In this document: positions 27,662-37,047 of the stretch, in pieces
How positions within the stretch are numbered: position 1 is the stretch's first letter
How the letters are laid out: each line of letters begins with the position of its first letter
DNA from: Elusimicrobiota bacterium
Lineage (GTDB): Bacteria; Elusimicrobiota; Elusimicrobia; Elusimicrobiales; UBA9959
Length of the DNA stretch: 47,630 nt
Direction: 5' to 3'
Assembly: GCA_012517285.1 (NCBI GenBank)
Contig: JAAYVG010000002.1
Location: 1-47,630 of the forward strand
Translations under genes and position numbers: made by a program
The notes under the pieces: model-generated
Databases searched by the model: none
What the model was told of the DNA's origin: nothing
What the model saw: the letters and a program-made list of their open reading frames with translations, nothing else

Positions 27662-27681
27662 AGACATTTATACAGGTTTGA

Positions 27682-29103
27682 ATGATATATATTATTTTAG
27701 CTGCAATTGTTTTATTGTCTATCTTTTTTATATTCAATTTCAAGGGAATAAATAAATATCAAAAAAATAATACAGGAAGAATCATTCAAAGGCTCTACTA
27801 TGATGATATAAAACCATTATTAATAATACACATCCTTTTTTTAATCCCTGTTTTTTTAATAAGCAGAAAGGCAGCCTTTGGTTTTATCTGTGGAAATATA
27901 TTTTCACTTTTTTTAGTCCTCATTGATATTCGAGTGGATTACTTTGTAATACAACACTATCAGGATGAGAACAAACTTTACATCAAAAATATATTTGAAA
28001 GCATAAAGCTATTAATCTATTTATTTACAAATTTTATTTTCTATCTTTTATATTTAATATTTTCTAACTCAATAGATTATGGTATGATCTTTGCAGGGAT
28101 GATTTTCTCAGCATTTTCTGTTTATATATGTAAAGCAGCAAAATCAAAAAAGATAATAAATCATATAAATCTATCGTATTTTTCGGTAATGATAGCTTCA
28201 TCCTCACTCCTCTTTATTAAATTTGCTAATATCAACCAGATAAAACTTTTAATCCTTATTTATACATCATTTATATTCTCATATTTAATCAATTCTTTAA
28301 TGAAAGATAAGATTGCTTCAATAAAGAACGAGGCTATCAGAAACAATATAATTTTTATTATCTCATACATAATCATTTCCCTTCTTGCCTTCACCATCCA
28401 TCATATTGATATGATTTTATATATATCACATATACTTTTTTTTATAGTCATATATATATTCACTATTGGAAAAGAGAAATCATCATCATATCAGACATTA
28501 AAACTATTCATACTCGCCGTAATAATAAAATTTATATCAAGATTGTTTAAATCTGAAGGTATGGATTATCATTTGTTTTTTGGATTTTTGACAGCATCCA
28601 CTCTTCCTGTGATATTTAATTATTTAAAGACTGTTCAGTTTAATTTTATTTTAAAAATCAAAGATATTGATAGCGACAAGGAACTTGAATTTAATTTATA
28701 TTCATTAAAACTTTCACTGCTATTTATTATTATTTTATTTTATCTATCATTCATCTTTGCATATGATTCTATGAACAGATACTATGGATACTCTGATATA
28801 TTTGATGCTTTTGTCCTCATGATTCCAATTGGCATATTCTATATATATGAATTATTTGGCGATAAGATGATTGATATAAATGGCAAACTTTCATTAAATC
28901 TGATATTTAATATTGCCTTTGCAGTCTTTTGCTTTTCATTTTTAATTGTTGCTATATCATATATCTCAACAATGGGAATTACTAATTTAACGACATCAAT
29001 TCTGCTTTTTAGCTTTTTAACACTGTTTTTTTCAAAAACATACTACTCATACGCGATATCACTTCTATATCTATCATCTCTTTACATAATAATTTATGTT
29101 TGA
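27682..29103 (+). CDS. Polytopic membrane protein, possibly a degenerate HppA paralogue
   Basis: 473 residues, almost wholly hydrophobic, ~13 predicted helices, no recognised catalytic motif. It starts 20 bases after hppA and overlaps the next gene by 8. Several segments occur in the same order as in membrane pyrophosphatases: residues 30-85 (NTGRIIQRLYYDDIKPL, then AAFGFICGNIFSLF and IDIRV, cf. the EGAxAFLxRQY and GxxxSxxxGxxGM regions), 299-312 (FFGFLTASTLPVIF, cf. LIGGALPFLF), and a later GYSDIFDAFVLMIP segment where HppA has its last Gly-rich helix before AGGAWDN. None of the Asp-rich pyrophosphate-binding loops is kept. I infer an inactive paralogue or partner of HppA; otherwise it is an orphan membrane protein. 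Confidence 0.6.
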   Translation: MIYIILAAIVLLSIFFIFNFKGINKYQKNNTGRIIQRLYYDDIKPLLIIHILFLIPVFLISRKAAFGFICGNIFSLFLVLIDIRVDYFVIQHYQDENKLYIKNIFESIKLLIYLFTNFIFYLLYLIFSNSIDYGMIFAGMIFSAFSVYICKAAKSKKIINHINLSYFSVMIASSSLLFIKFANINQIKLLILIYTSFIFSYLINSLMKDKIASIKNEAIRNNIIFIISYIIISLLAFTIHHIDMILYISHILFFIVIYIFTIGKEKSSSYQTLKLFILAVIIKFISRLFKSEGMDYHLFFGFLTASTLPVIFNYLKTVQFNFILKIKDIDSDKELEFNLYSLKLSLLFIIILFYLSFIFAYDSMNRYYGYSDIFDAFVLMIPIGIFYIYELFGDKMIDINGKLSLNLIFNIAFAVFCFSFLIVAISYISTMGITNLTTSILLFSFLTLFFSKTYYSYAISLLYLSSLYIIIYV

Positions 29104-29842
29104 ACTAAAAAAGATTATTTCATCGTTTCTAACATTCCCAGGACTTTTTATATCTTTAAGCATTTTTTTATCAGTTTATTATTTGATAAAAAAGAATAAA
29201 AAAAATTTTAAGATCTTTTTGATGATTGCCGTTATTGTTTATATCACTTCGATAGATTTCTTTTTTAACTACTTGATATGTAGAAGCGAAAGAAAAATAA
29301 ACGCAACAGCAAAAATAGATGGTGATGTCATAGTAGTTTTAAGTGCAGGCAACACATCGTTATCAGATACTCTGACAGGATGCGAATCACTTTCAGAACA
29401 ATCTAACTCAAGGCTCTTCAAGGCATATCAGATACACAGAAAAACATACCTTCCTCTTATTGTGACAGGGGGAATAATAGATAATTATGCATCTGATGCC
29501 GATATATCTAAAAAAATTCTTATTTCACTCGGAGTAAATGCAAAAGATATATTTTTGGAAAACAAATCTATGGATACATATCAAAATGCTCTTTACTCAA
29601 AAATGATATCAGATCAAAACAACTTTAAGAAGCCTATCATAATAACTGAAGCTATACATATACCGAGGAGCATATATCTCCTTAAAAAGGCTGGGTTTAA
29701 CGATGTTTCATACTATCCATCATCATATATCTGCAATGGTAATATGGGCTTTATGGATTTTCTACCAAACAGCTATTACAACCAAAACAAATATTTACAC
29801 GAGCTATTAGGAATAATTTATTACAGGATTATAAATTTATAA
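29096..29842 (+). CDS. SanA/ElyC/YdcF-like DUF218 membrane protein
   Basis: 248 residues. Two N-terminal hydrophobic segments (LTFPGLFISLSIFLSVYYLI and IFLMIAVIVYITSIDFFFNYL) anchor it in the inner membrane. The rest is the DUF218 Rossmann-like domain: DVIVVLSAGN, SNSRLFKAYQIHR, LIVTGG, ENKSMDTYQNALYSK, IIITEAIHIPRS. Members such as SanA and ElyC influence envelope or lipid-carrier homeostasis. It overlaps the upstream membrane-protein gene by 8 bases, so the three genes from hppA form a likely operon. Confidence 0.85.
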   Translation: MFELKKIISSFLTFPGLFISLSIFLSVYYLIKKNKKNFKIFLMIAVIVYITSIDFFFNYLICRSERKINATAKIDGDVIVVLSAGNTSLSDTLTGCESLSEQSNSRLFKAYQIHRKTYLPLIVTGGIIDNYASDADISKKILISLGVNAKDIFLENKSMDTYQNALYSKMISDQNNFKKPIIITEAIHIPRSIYLLKKAGFNDVSYYPSSYICNGNMGFMDFLPNSYYNQNKYLHELLGIIYYRIINL

Positions 29843-29928
29843 TTTGAACAAATAACTATATTTTTGTTAATATATATCTTATAATAAGCTTTTTGGTAAG
29901 TCGATAATTTTTGTTTCTGATAAGGCTC

Positions 29929-30012
29929 GGGCAAGTGGCGGAACTGGTAGACGCGCAGGTCTCAAAAACCTGTCCCGGTCACGGGGTGTGGGTTCAAATC
30001 CCTCCTTGCCCA
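29929..30012 (+). tRNA. tRNA-Leu (CAA)
   Basis: 84-base cloverleaf: acceptor GGGCAAG pairs with CTTGCCC (30005-30011) with discriminator A. The anticodon stem CAGGT/ACCTG encloses CTCAAAA, giving anticodon CAA (codon UUG). It has the long class II variable arm (CCCGGTCACGGGG) and a T-arm with GTTCAAAT. CCA is not encoded (the next base is T). Its 3' end is duplicated downstream. Confidence 0.95.
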
Positions 30013-30262
30013 TTGCTGGTGCTAAGTCCCGATGTAAATCGGGACGCGGGATTTGAAAGTCCGCAGGAGCGAAGGCGACGAGTGGACTTTGCTTTAAAAC
30101 AGTATCTGTGGACACTCTGGCAATTTCGCTAAGCGAAATTTGACAGCGTAGCAGACTGCGAAACCCAGTGGAATAATTTGCTTTGCAAATTAAAATCCAA
30201 AGGATTTTATTCCACGGGGTTATTTGTAGGCAAATCCCTCCTTGCCCATTGCTGGTGCTAAG
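29995..30262. repeat. tRNA-Leu 3'-end duplication flanking a hairpin-rich insert
   Basis: A perfect 32-bp direct repeat covers the tRNA 3' end and 14 bases beyond (29995-30026) and recurs at 30231-30262, 236 bp later. This resembles attL/attR made by integration into a tRNA gene. The 204 bases between hold at least three hairpins: GTCCCGAT-GTAA-ATCGGGAC (30026-30045), CAATTTCGCT/AGCGAAATTTG (near 30121-30142), and a TGGAATAA ... TTATTCCA stem (near 30170-30215). There is no integrase, so it is a tiny remnant or a cassette mobilised elsewhere. Confidence 0.75.
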
Positions 30263-30296
30263 GATTTTTACTTTCTAAGAGAGATATGGGGTGATT

Positions 30297-30686
30297 ATGG
30301 ATAATAAACAAAAGGTTTTGATTGTGGATGACAATCCTTCTATGATAGAGATAGTTAAGATGTCGCTTGAAACTGATTATGATATAATTTCTGCCTCAGA
30401 TGGAAGAGAAGGAATAGATCTTGCTAAGAAGGAAAAACCTGATGTCATTATAATGGACGTTATGATGCCAAATATCTCAGGGCTTGAAATGCTCAGGCTT
30501 TTACTCTCTGATGATGAAACTATGGATATTCCTGTCATAGTTTTTACAGCAAGCCATTTTGATCCATCAACAGAGATGATCTTCAAGGTTGAAAAAAATG
30601 TCAAGTCATTTTTAAAAAAACCATGTGGAATTGATGTCATAAGACAACAGGTAAAAATGGCGATAAATTCAAAAAACTCTAAATAA
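30297..30686 (+). CDS. Single-domain response regulator (CheY-like receiver)
   Basis: 129-residue receiver domain only, with no output domain. Acidic pocket D11-D12, phospho-acceptor D54 (IIMDVMMPN), switch T84 (VFTAS) and K108 (FLKKP) are all present. It probably takes a phosphate from a histidine kinase elsewhere and acts by protein contact. ATG 30297 is preferred; an in-frame GTG lies two codons upstream. It stands alone between the tRNA-Leu region and ileS, with no kinase nearby. A short GTTTAAA/TTTAAAC hairpin follows the gene. Confidence 0.9.
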   Translation: MDNKQKVLIVDDNPSMIEIVKMSLETDYDIISASDGREGIDLAKKEKPDVIIMDVMMPNISGLEMLRLLLSDDETMDIPVIVFTASHFDPSTEMIFKVEKNVKSFLKKPCGIDVIRQQVKMAINSKNSK

Positions 30687-30749
30687 ATCACTCTGATAAA
30701 GTTTAAAAATTTAAACCAAATCTTTTAAAACAAATATCACAATCTAATT

Positions 30750-30758
30750 TGATATAAT
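30750..30758 (+). promoter_or_regulatory. Candidate extended -10 promoter of ileS
   Basis: TGATATAAT matches the extended -10 (TG-n-TATAAT) exactly. A transcript from about 30765 would have a ~22-base leader with GGAG before ATG 30787. There is no convincing -35, which extended -10 promoters can lack. Confidence 0.45.
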
Positions 30759-30786
30759 TATATATATTACTACTGGAGAAATATTT

Positions 30787-33585
30787 ATGGAAAACACAGA
30801 AAAAAAATCTTATTCAAACACAGTTTTTTTACCTAAAACTTCATTTTCTATGAAGGCAAATCTTGTAAACAAAGAGCCTGAGATTATAAAATTTTGGAAT
30901 GAGAAAGATATATATTTTGAGATATTGAAAAGAAATGAAAATTCAAAGACATTTTTTCTCCACGATGGGCCGCCATATGCTAATGGTCATATCCACACAG
31001 GACATTCACTTAACAAGATATTAAAGGACTTTGTTATAAAGTCTCACTCAATAATGGGCTACAGAACACCTTACATTCCCGGCTGGGATTGCCATGGACT
31101 CCCTATAGAGCAACAGCTTTTGAAAGAATTAAAGATATCAAAGAGGCATATAACTGATGTTGCAGATTTCAGAAAAAAGGCAAGAGAATTTGCCCAAAAG
31201 TTTGTTGATATCCAGAGGAATGAGTTTAAAAGACTTGGTGTTTTCGCAGACTGGGAACATCCATACATAACAATGTCTAAGGATTATGAGGCAACTGTCG
31301 TCAAGGCATTTTTGGAGCTTATGGAAAAAGGTTATATAGAAAGGGATAAAAAGACCATATCATGGTGCCCTATCTGTGAAACTGCACTTGCTGATGCTGA
31401 GGTGGAGTACAACGACAAAGTTTCACATACCGTATTTGTAAAGTTTAACATTAAAAAATCCATAAGAGAGCTTGAAAATTTTAAAAATTTATCAATTGTT
31501 ATATGGACTACAACTCCATGGACGCTTCCAGCAAATATGGCTGCTGCTGTAAATAAAAACGAGCTCTATGCTGTATTAAAGTTTGGAGATGAGCATCTTC
31601 TGGTGGCTGATAAGTTGCTTGAATATTTTTTAAAATCATCAGGAATATCTGCTGAAAAGGTTTACAGCATCCAGGGCGAAAAACTCATTGGGATTGAGTA
31701 TGAGGCACCATTCGTCAATCTTTTAAAAGAAAAATATAGATATAACAGAAAGATTATAGCAACTGATTTTGTGGATATGACAACTGGAAGCGGAATAGTT
31801 CACATAGCTCCAGGCCATGGTGAGGATGATTACTTTGCAGGCAAGAAGTGGAATATTGATATATTTTGTCCTGTCAGGGAGGATGGCAAGTTCAGTGATG
31901 ATGTTACGATGCTCGAAGGAAAATTTGTCTTTGATGCAAATGATGAGATAATAGATATGTTAAAGAATAAAAATCTTCTCCTTGCCAAGGGAAGCATAAA
32001 TCACAGCTACCCTCACTGCTGGAGATGTAAAAATCCTATTATATTTAGAGCGACAGAACAGTGGTTTTTAAAGATTGACAAACACTCACTAAGAGATAAG
32101 TTATTGGATTTAGCAAAGGGTGTTAGATGGATTCCAGAGTCAGGTTATGAAAGGATATCATCAATGATAAGAATGAGACCTGATTGGTGTCTTTCAAGAC
32201 AGCGTTACTGGGGGACACCAATAATAGCTTTTTACTGTAAAAAGTGTGGTAAGCTTCAGAAGGATTTCACTGTTTTAAATGATATACAGAAAAGGATAGA
32301 AAGGGATGGAAGTGACTTCTGGTTCTCACTCCCGATAAAGGAGATCATTCCTTCATCATACAGATGTGAGTGTGGATCGTCTGATTTTGAAAAGGAAAAG
32401 GATATACTTGATGTCTGGCTTGATTCTGGAATTTCATGGTATTCAGTATGCAAGAACAGAGAGAATATATATCCTGTTGATCTCTATCTTGAGGGTTCAG
32501 ACCAACACAGGGGATGGTTTCAAACATCATTGATACCATCGGTGGCTCTCAACTCAACTGCACCGTATAAAACTGTTTTAACCCATGGCTTTGTCCTTGA
32601 TGAAAATGGTAAGGCAATGCATAAATCACTTGGTAATGTTGTATCACCAGATGATGTTATAAAAAAATATGGAGCTGAGATACTTAGGTTATGGGTTGCA
32701 CTTTCTAACTGGAATGAGGATGTCAGAATTTCTGATAAGCTTCTTGCAGTACCAATTGATATGTACAGAAAAATAAGGAATACATTCAGATACCTTTTAG
32801 GCAATCTTAATGATTTTAAGCCTCAGAAAAAGATTTCATACGCTGATATGCTTGAGATAGATAGATATATGCTTATAAAGCTTTCTGCACTCAATAAAGG
32901 AGTCTTGGAAAGTTACAGAGATTTTGAATACAGAAAAGCAATAAAGGCAATAAGCGACTTCTGTATAATAGAACTCTCATCATTTTATCTTGATGTCTTG
33001 AAGGACAGGCTATATACAATGCCATTTGATTCACTGGAAAGACGTTCAGCTCAAAGCGCTATGTATGAAATACTCAGATCCCTTCTTGTTATGACATCCC
33101 CAGTGCTTTCTTTTACATCAGAAGAGGCTTGGCAGACATTTAAAAAAGAGGTTGATGGCAATATCTCTGAAAGCGTATTTTTAAATGACATGAGCGAAAT
33201 AAACATTGAATACAAGGATGACATGCTTTCATCAAAGTGGGATAAAATTATATCCATAAGGAGCTCAGCATTAAAGGAGATAGAAAATGCAAGAAAGAAC
33301 GGTCTTGTTGGATCGTCTCTTGAAGCAAAAATTATTTTTAGTGTAGGAGATGACGATTATAATTTTATAGAAAAAAATCTAAATGATATAACTGTGAGCT
33401 GTATAGTATCACAGGCTGAGGTAAAAAGATCTCAGGGAGATCTTAGGATAGAGGTCATAAAAGCTGATGGTGAAAAGTGTCCACGTTGCTGGCAGTGGAG
33501 TGTGGATATAGGCAAAGACGACAGATATCCAGAACTCTGTTTGAAGTGTGCATCAGCAATGAAAAAAAATTCTAATAATGGTTAA
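30787..33585 (+). CDS. ileS: Isoleucyl-tRNA synthetase
   Basis: 932-residue class I synthetase. The HIGH signature is HIHTGH (68-73), and the KMSKS loop is KAMHKS (609-614), a variant also seen in other bacterial IleS. The editing domain is between (TTTPWTLPANMAAAV, GSGIVHIAPGHGEDD). The C-terminal zinc-binding CPRCW ... CLKCA (about residues 899-925) is retained, as in the bacterial eukaryote-unlike type. A strong TGGAGA precedes the start. LspA overlaps its end by 8 bases, the same ileS-lspA pairing seen in many bacteria. Confidence 0.97.
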   Translation: MENTEKKSYSNTVFLPKTSFSMKANLVNKEPEIIKFWNEKDIYFEILKRNENSKTFFLHDGPPYANGHIHTGHSLNKILKDFVIKSHSIMGYRTPYIPGWDCHGLPIEQQLLKELKISKRHITDVADFRKKAREFAQKFVDIQRNEFKRLGVFADWEHPYITMSKDYEATVVKAFLELMEKGYIERDKKTISWCPICETALADAEVEYNDKVSHTVFVKFNIKKSIRELENFKNLSIVIWTTTPWTLPANMAAAVNKNELYAVLKFGDEHLLVADKLLEYFLKSSGISAEKVYSIQGEKLIGIEYEAPFVNLLKEKYRYNRKIIATDFVDMTTGSGIVHIAPGHGEDDYFAGKKWNIDIFCPVREDGKFSDDVTMLEGKFVFDANDEIIDMLKNKNLLLAKGSINHSYPHCWRCKNPIIFRATEQWFLKIDKHSLRDKLLDLAKGVRWIPESGYERISSMIRMRPDWCLSRQRYWGTPIIAFYCKKCGKLQKDFTVLNDIQKRIERDGSDFWFSLPIKEIIPSSYRCECGSSDFEKEKDILDVWLDSGISWYSVCKNRENIYPVDLYLEGSDQHRGWFQTSLIPSVALNSTAPYKTVLTHGFVLDENGKAMHKSLGNVVSPDDVIKKYGAEILRLWVALSNWNEDVRISDKLLAVPIDMYRKIRNTFRYLLGNLNDFKPQKKISYADMLEIDRYMLIKLSALNKGVLESYRDFEYRKAIKAISDFCIIELSSFYLDVLKDRLYTMPFDSLERRSAQSAMYEILRSLLVMTSPVLSFTSEEAWQTFKKEVDGNISESVFLNDMSEINIEYKDDMLSSKWDKIISIRSSALKEIENARKNGLVGSSLEAKIIFSVGDDDYNFIEKNLNDITVSCIVSQAEVKRSQGDLRIEVIKADGEKCPRCWQWSVDIGKDDRYPELCLKCASAMKKNSNNG

Positions 33586-34027
33586 AGATAAAAGAGAAAT
33601 AACAGGTCTTGCTGTAATTATTCTTGTTTTTTTTGTTGATCGTTTAACCAAGTTTGTTCTTTTAAACAATCTATCACTTCATCACTGTTCTGTTATAGGA
33701 AATCTTCTCAGATTTGAATATACCCGTAACACAGGAATAGCTTTTGGTTTTATGAAGGGACATAACGTTTTCTTCCTTTTGTTCAACACAGTACTGCTCC
33801 TATTTTTGTTTTTTATAAGAAGAAAATTTAAGGATAGCTATTCATTTATAGGAATAAATTTTGTAATAGGAGGAGCTTTAGGAAATTTAGTTGACAGGAT
33901 AAAATACAATTATGTTGTTGACTTTATAGATTTAAGTTTTTTCCCTGCAATATTTAATATTGCAGATTTTTCAATCACAGTTGGTGCTGTTCTCATACTT
34001 TTTTCAAGTTTAAGGGAGGAGAAATGA
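33578..34027 (+). CDS. lspA: Lipoprotein signal peptidase (signal peptidase II)
   Basis: 149-residue inner-membrane aspartic protease with four hydrophobic segments, which cleaves prolipoproteins at the lipobox. Signatures: GNLVDR (102-107), VVDFID with D115, and NIADF with D130; the latter two Asp are the catalytic dyad. The first helix motif FFVDRLTKF and NTGIAFG are also typical. It overlaps ileS by 8 bases and the lipoprotein gene by 4, so it is co-translated with one of its likely substrates. Confidence 0.96.
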   Translation: MVKDKREITGLAVIILVFFVDRLTKFVLLNNLSLHHCSVIGNLLRFEYTRNTGIAFGFMKGHNVFFLLFNTVLLLFLFFIRRKFKDSYSFIGINFVIGGALGNLVDRIKYNYVVDFIDLSFFPAIFNIADFSITVGAVLILFSSLREEK

Positions 34028-34932
34028 GTAAACTGATAATAATTTTAGGTTTTTTTGTAGTATCCTGTTCCAATAATCCTGATTACTATTATAAAAGGGG
34101 AAATTCTTTTTTTGCTTCAGGTGACTATTATAAGGCCATTGATATGTATTCCAAAGCAATTTTGAGAAAACCTGATTTTGCAGAGGCACTTGTTTCAAGA
34201 GGACTCACATATGAAAGACTTGGAGATAAGAATAAGGCCATAGAAGACTATTCAAAGGCTATTGATACAAACTCCAAATATCTTCCAGCCTACAACAACT
34301 TGGCATCCATTTATATAGAAAGCTCAATGTATCAGGATGCACTTTATTTTGTTAACAAGGCCATTGAGATAAATCCAGATTACTATTATGCATATTATAA
34401 CAGGGGATTGATATATTTCTATACAAAAAAATATCAGGATGCTATTAATGACTTTTCAAAGGCCATATCCATATCACCAAAAGATATTGCATATTATTAC
34501 AGGGCTATGTCATACTATAATCTCTCCGAATATTCAAAGGCTATATCAGATTTGAAAACTATTATCCAAAAAAATCCAACTGATACAATATATTATCAGC
34601 TGGCTAAGATTGAGTTCGAAACTGATCCACAGAGTGCGTTGGATGACATTTCAAAGGCATTGGCAATTAAGGAAAGTCATACTTATTACTACTTAAAGGC
34701 AAGGATAGAGGTAAGGTTAAACCGATTATCTGAGGCATCAGATGATATGAACAGAGCAATTAAAATTGCAGGAGTGCCGAATTCAGAATATCTTTATTAT
34801 GCAGGTGATATATATTTTGCATTAAACGATAAAAGCAATGCCAGAAAATATTATGACATGGCATTAGAGATAGACAACAAGACAATTGATATATATAAAA
34901 ATAAAATCCGTAAATTAAATATAAAAAAATAA
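34024..34932 (+). CDS. TPR-repeat lipoprotein
   Basis: 302 residues. The signal ends in a lipobox (FFVVSC, lipidated C15), so the protein is anchored in a membrane and is a substrate for LspA. About eight tetratricopeptide repeats follow (pattern DYYKAIDMYSKAI, NKAIEDYSKAI, QDAINDFSKAI, SEASDDMNRAI), a scaffold for protein contacts. There is no catalytic domain. Four-base ATGA overlap with lspA; the next gene starts 6 bases after its stop. It may serve envelope assembly together with the GT-C-like and peptidase-MA-like proteins downstream. Confidence 0.88.
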   Translation: MSKLIIILGFFVVSCSNNPDYYYKRGNSFFASGDYYKAIDMYSKAILRKPDFAEALVSRGLTYERLGDKNKAIEDYSKAIDTNSKYLPAYNNLASIYIESSMYQDALYFVNKAIEINPDYYYAYYNRGLIYFYTKKYQDAINDFSKAISISPKDIAYYYRAMSYYNLSEYSKAISDLKTIIQKNPTDTIYYQLAKIEFETDPQSALDDISKALAIKESHTYYYLKARIEVRLNRLSEASDDMNRAIKIAGVPNSEYLYYAGDIYFALNDKSNARKYYDMALEIDNKTIDIYKNKIRKLNIKK

Positions 34933-34938
34933 TCCAAT

Positions 34939-37047
34939 ATGCCTGAGGAAAACAAACAAACTTTTTTTGAAAACCTGAAAAAAAGATTTCTTGCAAACAG
35001 GATTGCTGTTGAAAGTGTTTTGTTTGAGAATGAGAACAAGTATAAGCCATCAGAGAAAATAGATTACAGGTACTGGCTTTATTTTTTTCTAATCATATTT
35101 ACATACATATCTTTGAACTTTATATATTTTTCGAGGAATGGTGATATACTTTCATTCAATGACCTAAAATCATTAGAATATGTAAAAACATACATAACAT
35201 CAAGCATATCAAGCATTATAAGTTATTCTGATATAACCTCAATAAACTTTGATATGCCATTATATTACCTTTTGTATATTCCTGTAATAAAGCTGTTTGG
35301 CCCATCTTATTCCATATTTTTTGTTAACTCAATTCTTGTATTGATACTTTCCATTTCAATCTATTTGATATTGATTGAAACAAGGAATAAGAACACCGCC
35401 ATAACAGGTGTTTTGACAATGCTATCAATGCCATTTATCTTTGAAATTACTAGAAATTTTTCACCTGTACTTATGACAATGACAGTGGTCTCATGGAGCT
35501 ACTACCTTTATATAAAAACAAATAATTTTGAAAAAACCAGTTATATCCCAGCACTTATCATTATTTTTTCTCTGGGTTTTATAACAGATAAATTTTATAT
35601 TTTATATGTTCTTCCCATACTCGGTTTCATAAATTTTTTAATAACAAGTGTTTATGCATATCTTCTGATATGGATAACAGTTCCATGTATTGTTATATCT
35701 CTCATATTTTATTTAAGATTTTTAACCCTTGGAATTTTTAAATATATTATCGGTGGGATGCATTTTTCAGGATTTTGGAACTTGGGTTTTTACTTAAAAA
35801 GCATTATAAACTCAACAGGAATGATTTATTTTATAATACTGCTTTTGTTTTTTATATGGTTATGCTTTGCAAGGTATATGATCTACAACAACAAAAAAAC
35901 ACTTATCAAATGGCTTCTCTATCCCCTTATTATATTCTCATTTATTCCTTTTATAAACGAGCAAAATATTTATCCTGCTATTATACCGCTTGTAGCAGGA
36001 GGGGTCATAATGATCCCTTTGATTGTAAGAAAATATTATATATATCTCACAACTCTTATAATAATCACAGAAGGAATTTTTACTTTTAATCCTTTAACAA
36101 TAGATGGATATAAATTGTTCGGAGTCAAAAACACCTATGCTGAAAAGAAAAGCATTAACGCTATTATGCTTTCACTCAAAGAGGAATCAGATATTGATAA
36201 TACTATAAGCAACGCTACAGATAAAAATGATAACAGAATTAAACTGGCTGGGGTTTATACTGAAAACCAGTATATAAATTTTTATACATTTAATTCTGTA
36301 AAAAGGAATTACAAACTGGATAATCTTATATTTATAGATCTTAATCCTAAGATATCTAGCTTTCTTGATTACATCATAGTTAATAAAAATAATATTAATC
36401 TTATAGATAAAAGCATATTTTATGAAGTTTCAAACATTAAAGAACTTTATCTTATGAAAAAAAAGTCAATTAATTTTAATGCAGAAGAAAATATTTTAAG
36501 TGAATACATTGTACCTCATATTAAAATTGGAGAACTTACTCTTGATAATAACATAGTTTCAATCAATAATTATGATAAAGAAAGAGGGGCAGCCGATTAT
36601 GCAATTATAAAATCCAACTATGCAAATTTTAAAGGAATAGATATATATGGTCTGAAATTAAAGATTAATGACTTCCAATTTTCAAGAAATTCTCCATATT
36701 TTATTACAGGCTTTTCCTCAGCAGAGATTCTTGATTCTAAAATTTCAGATTTTTCATTAACAAGATTTGTAGAAGATAAATTCAATGACAAACTATCAAT
36801 AGAATTTATTGATGATCTGATAAAGCTTAATTCTCAAATTATGGGTGCTGAGCTGACTGTGTATGGAAACATTGATATAAAAGACAGCGATATAAAATTT
36901 AAGGTTAATTATTTCAAATATGGAATAATAACAATGCCAAAATTTATATGCAATTTTCTTAACTTCAAACTAAATTCAAATCAGTATTCAATTCCATTAA
37001 AAATTAACAGAATTAAAATAAATCAGGGAATTATAATATTACAATGA
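34939..37047 (+). CDS. Large membrane protein, GT-C (ArnT/PMT-like) fold likely
   Basis: 702 residues. Cytoplasmic N-terminal ~45 residues, then about 10-11 hydrophobic segments to ~residue 390, then a ~300-residue soluble C-terminal part. MPLYYLLYIPVIKLFG followed by repeated helices matches the layout of lipid-linked sugar glycosyltransferases (where HPPLYY is usual), but His-Pro is replaced by Asp-Met and the acidic first loop is not obvious. The C-terminal region has no recognised domain and is beta-rich (repeated short strands, DIKDSDIKFKVNYF). It may transfer a sugar from a polyprenyl carrier or be a glycosyltransferase-derived envelope protein. It overlaps the next gene by 4 bases. Confidence 0.6.
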   Translation: MPEENKQTFFENLKKRFLANRIAVESVLFENENKYKPSEKIDYRYWLYFFLIIFTYISLNFIYFSRNGDILSFNDLKSLEYVKTYITSSISSIISYSDITSINFDMPLYYLLYIPVIKLFGPSYSIFFVNSILVLILSISIYLILIETRNKNTAITGVLTMLSMPFIFEITRNFSPVLMTMTVVSWSYYLYIKTNNFEKTSYIPALIIIFSLGFITDKFYILYVLPILGFINFLITSVYAYLLIWITVPCIVISLIFYLRFLTLGIFKYIIGGMHFSGFWNLGFYLKSIINSTGMIYFIILLLFFIWLCFARYMIYNNKKTLIKWLLYPLIIFSFIPFINEQNIYPAIIPLVAGGVIMIPLIVRKYYIYLTTLIIITEGIFTFNPLTIDGYKLFGVKNTYAEKKSINAIMLSLKEESDIDNTISNATDKNDNRIKLAGVYTENQYINFYTFNSVKRNYKLDNLIFIDLNPKISSFLDYIIVNKNNINLIDKSIFYEVSNIKELYLMKKKSINFNAEENILSEYIVPHIKIGELTLDNNIVSINNYDKERGAADYAIIKSNYANFKGIDIYGLKLKINDFQFSRNSPYFITGFSSAEILDSKISDFSLTRFVEDKFNDKLSIEFIDDLIKLNSQIMGAELTVYGNIDIKDSDIKFKVNYFKYGIITMPKFICNFLNFKLNSNQYSIPLKINRIKINQGIIILQ

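Noticed and set aside
29879-30132. Overlapping frames on both strands over the tRNA-Leu region
   Set aside because: They translate the tRNA and its hairpins; the tRNA fold explains the sequence.
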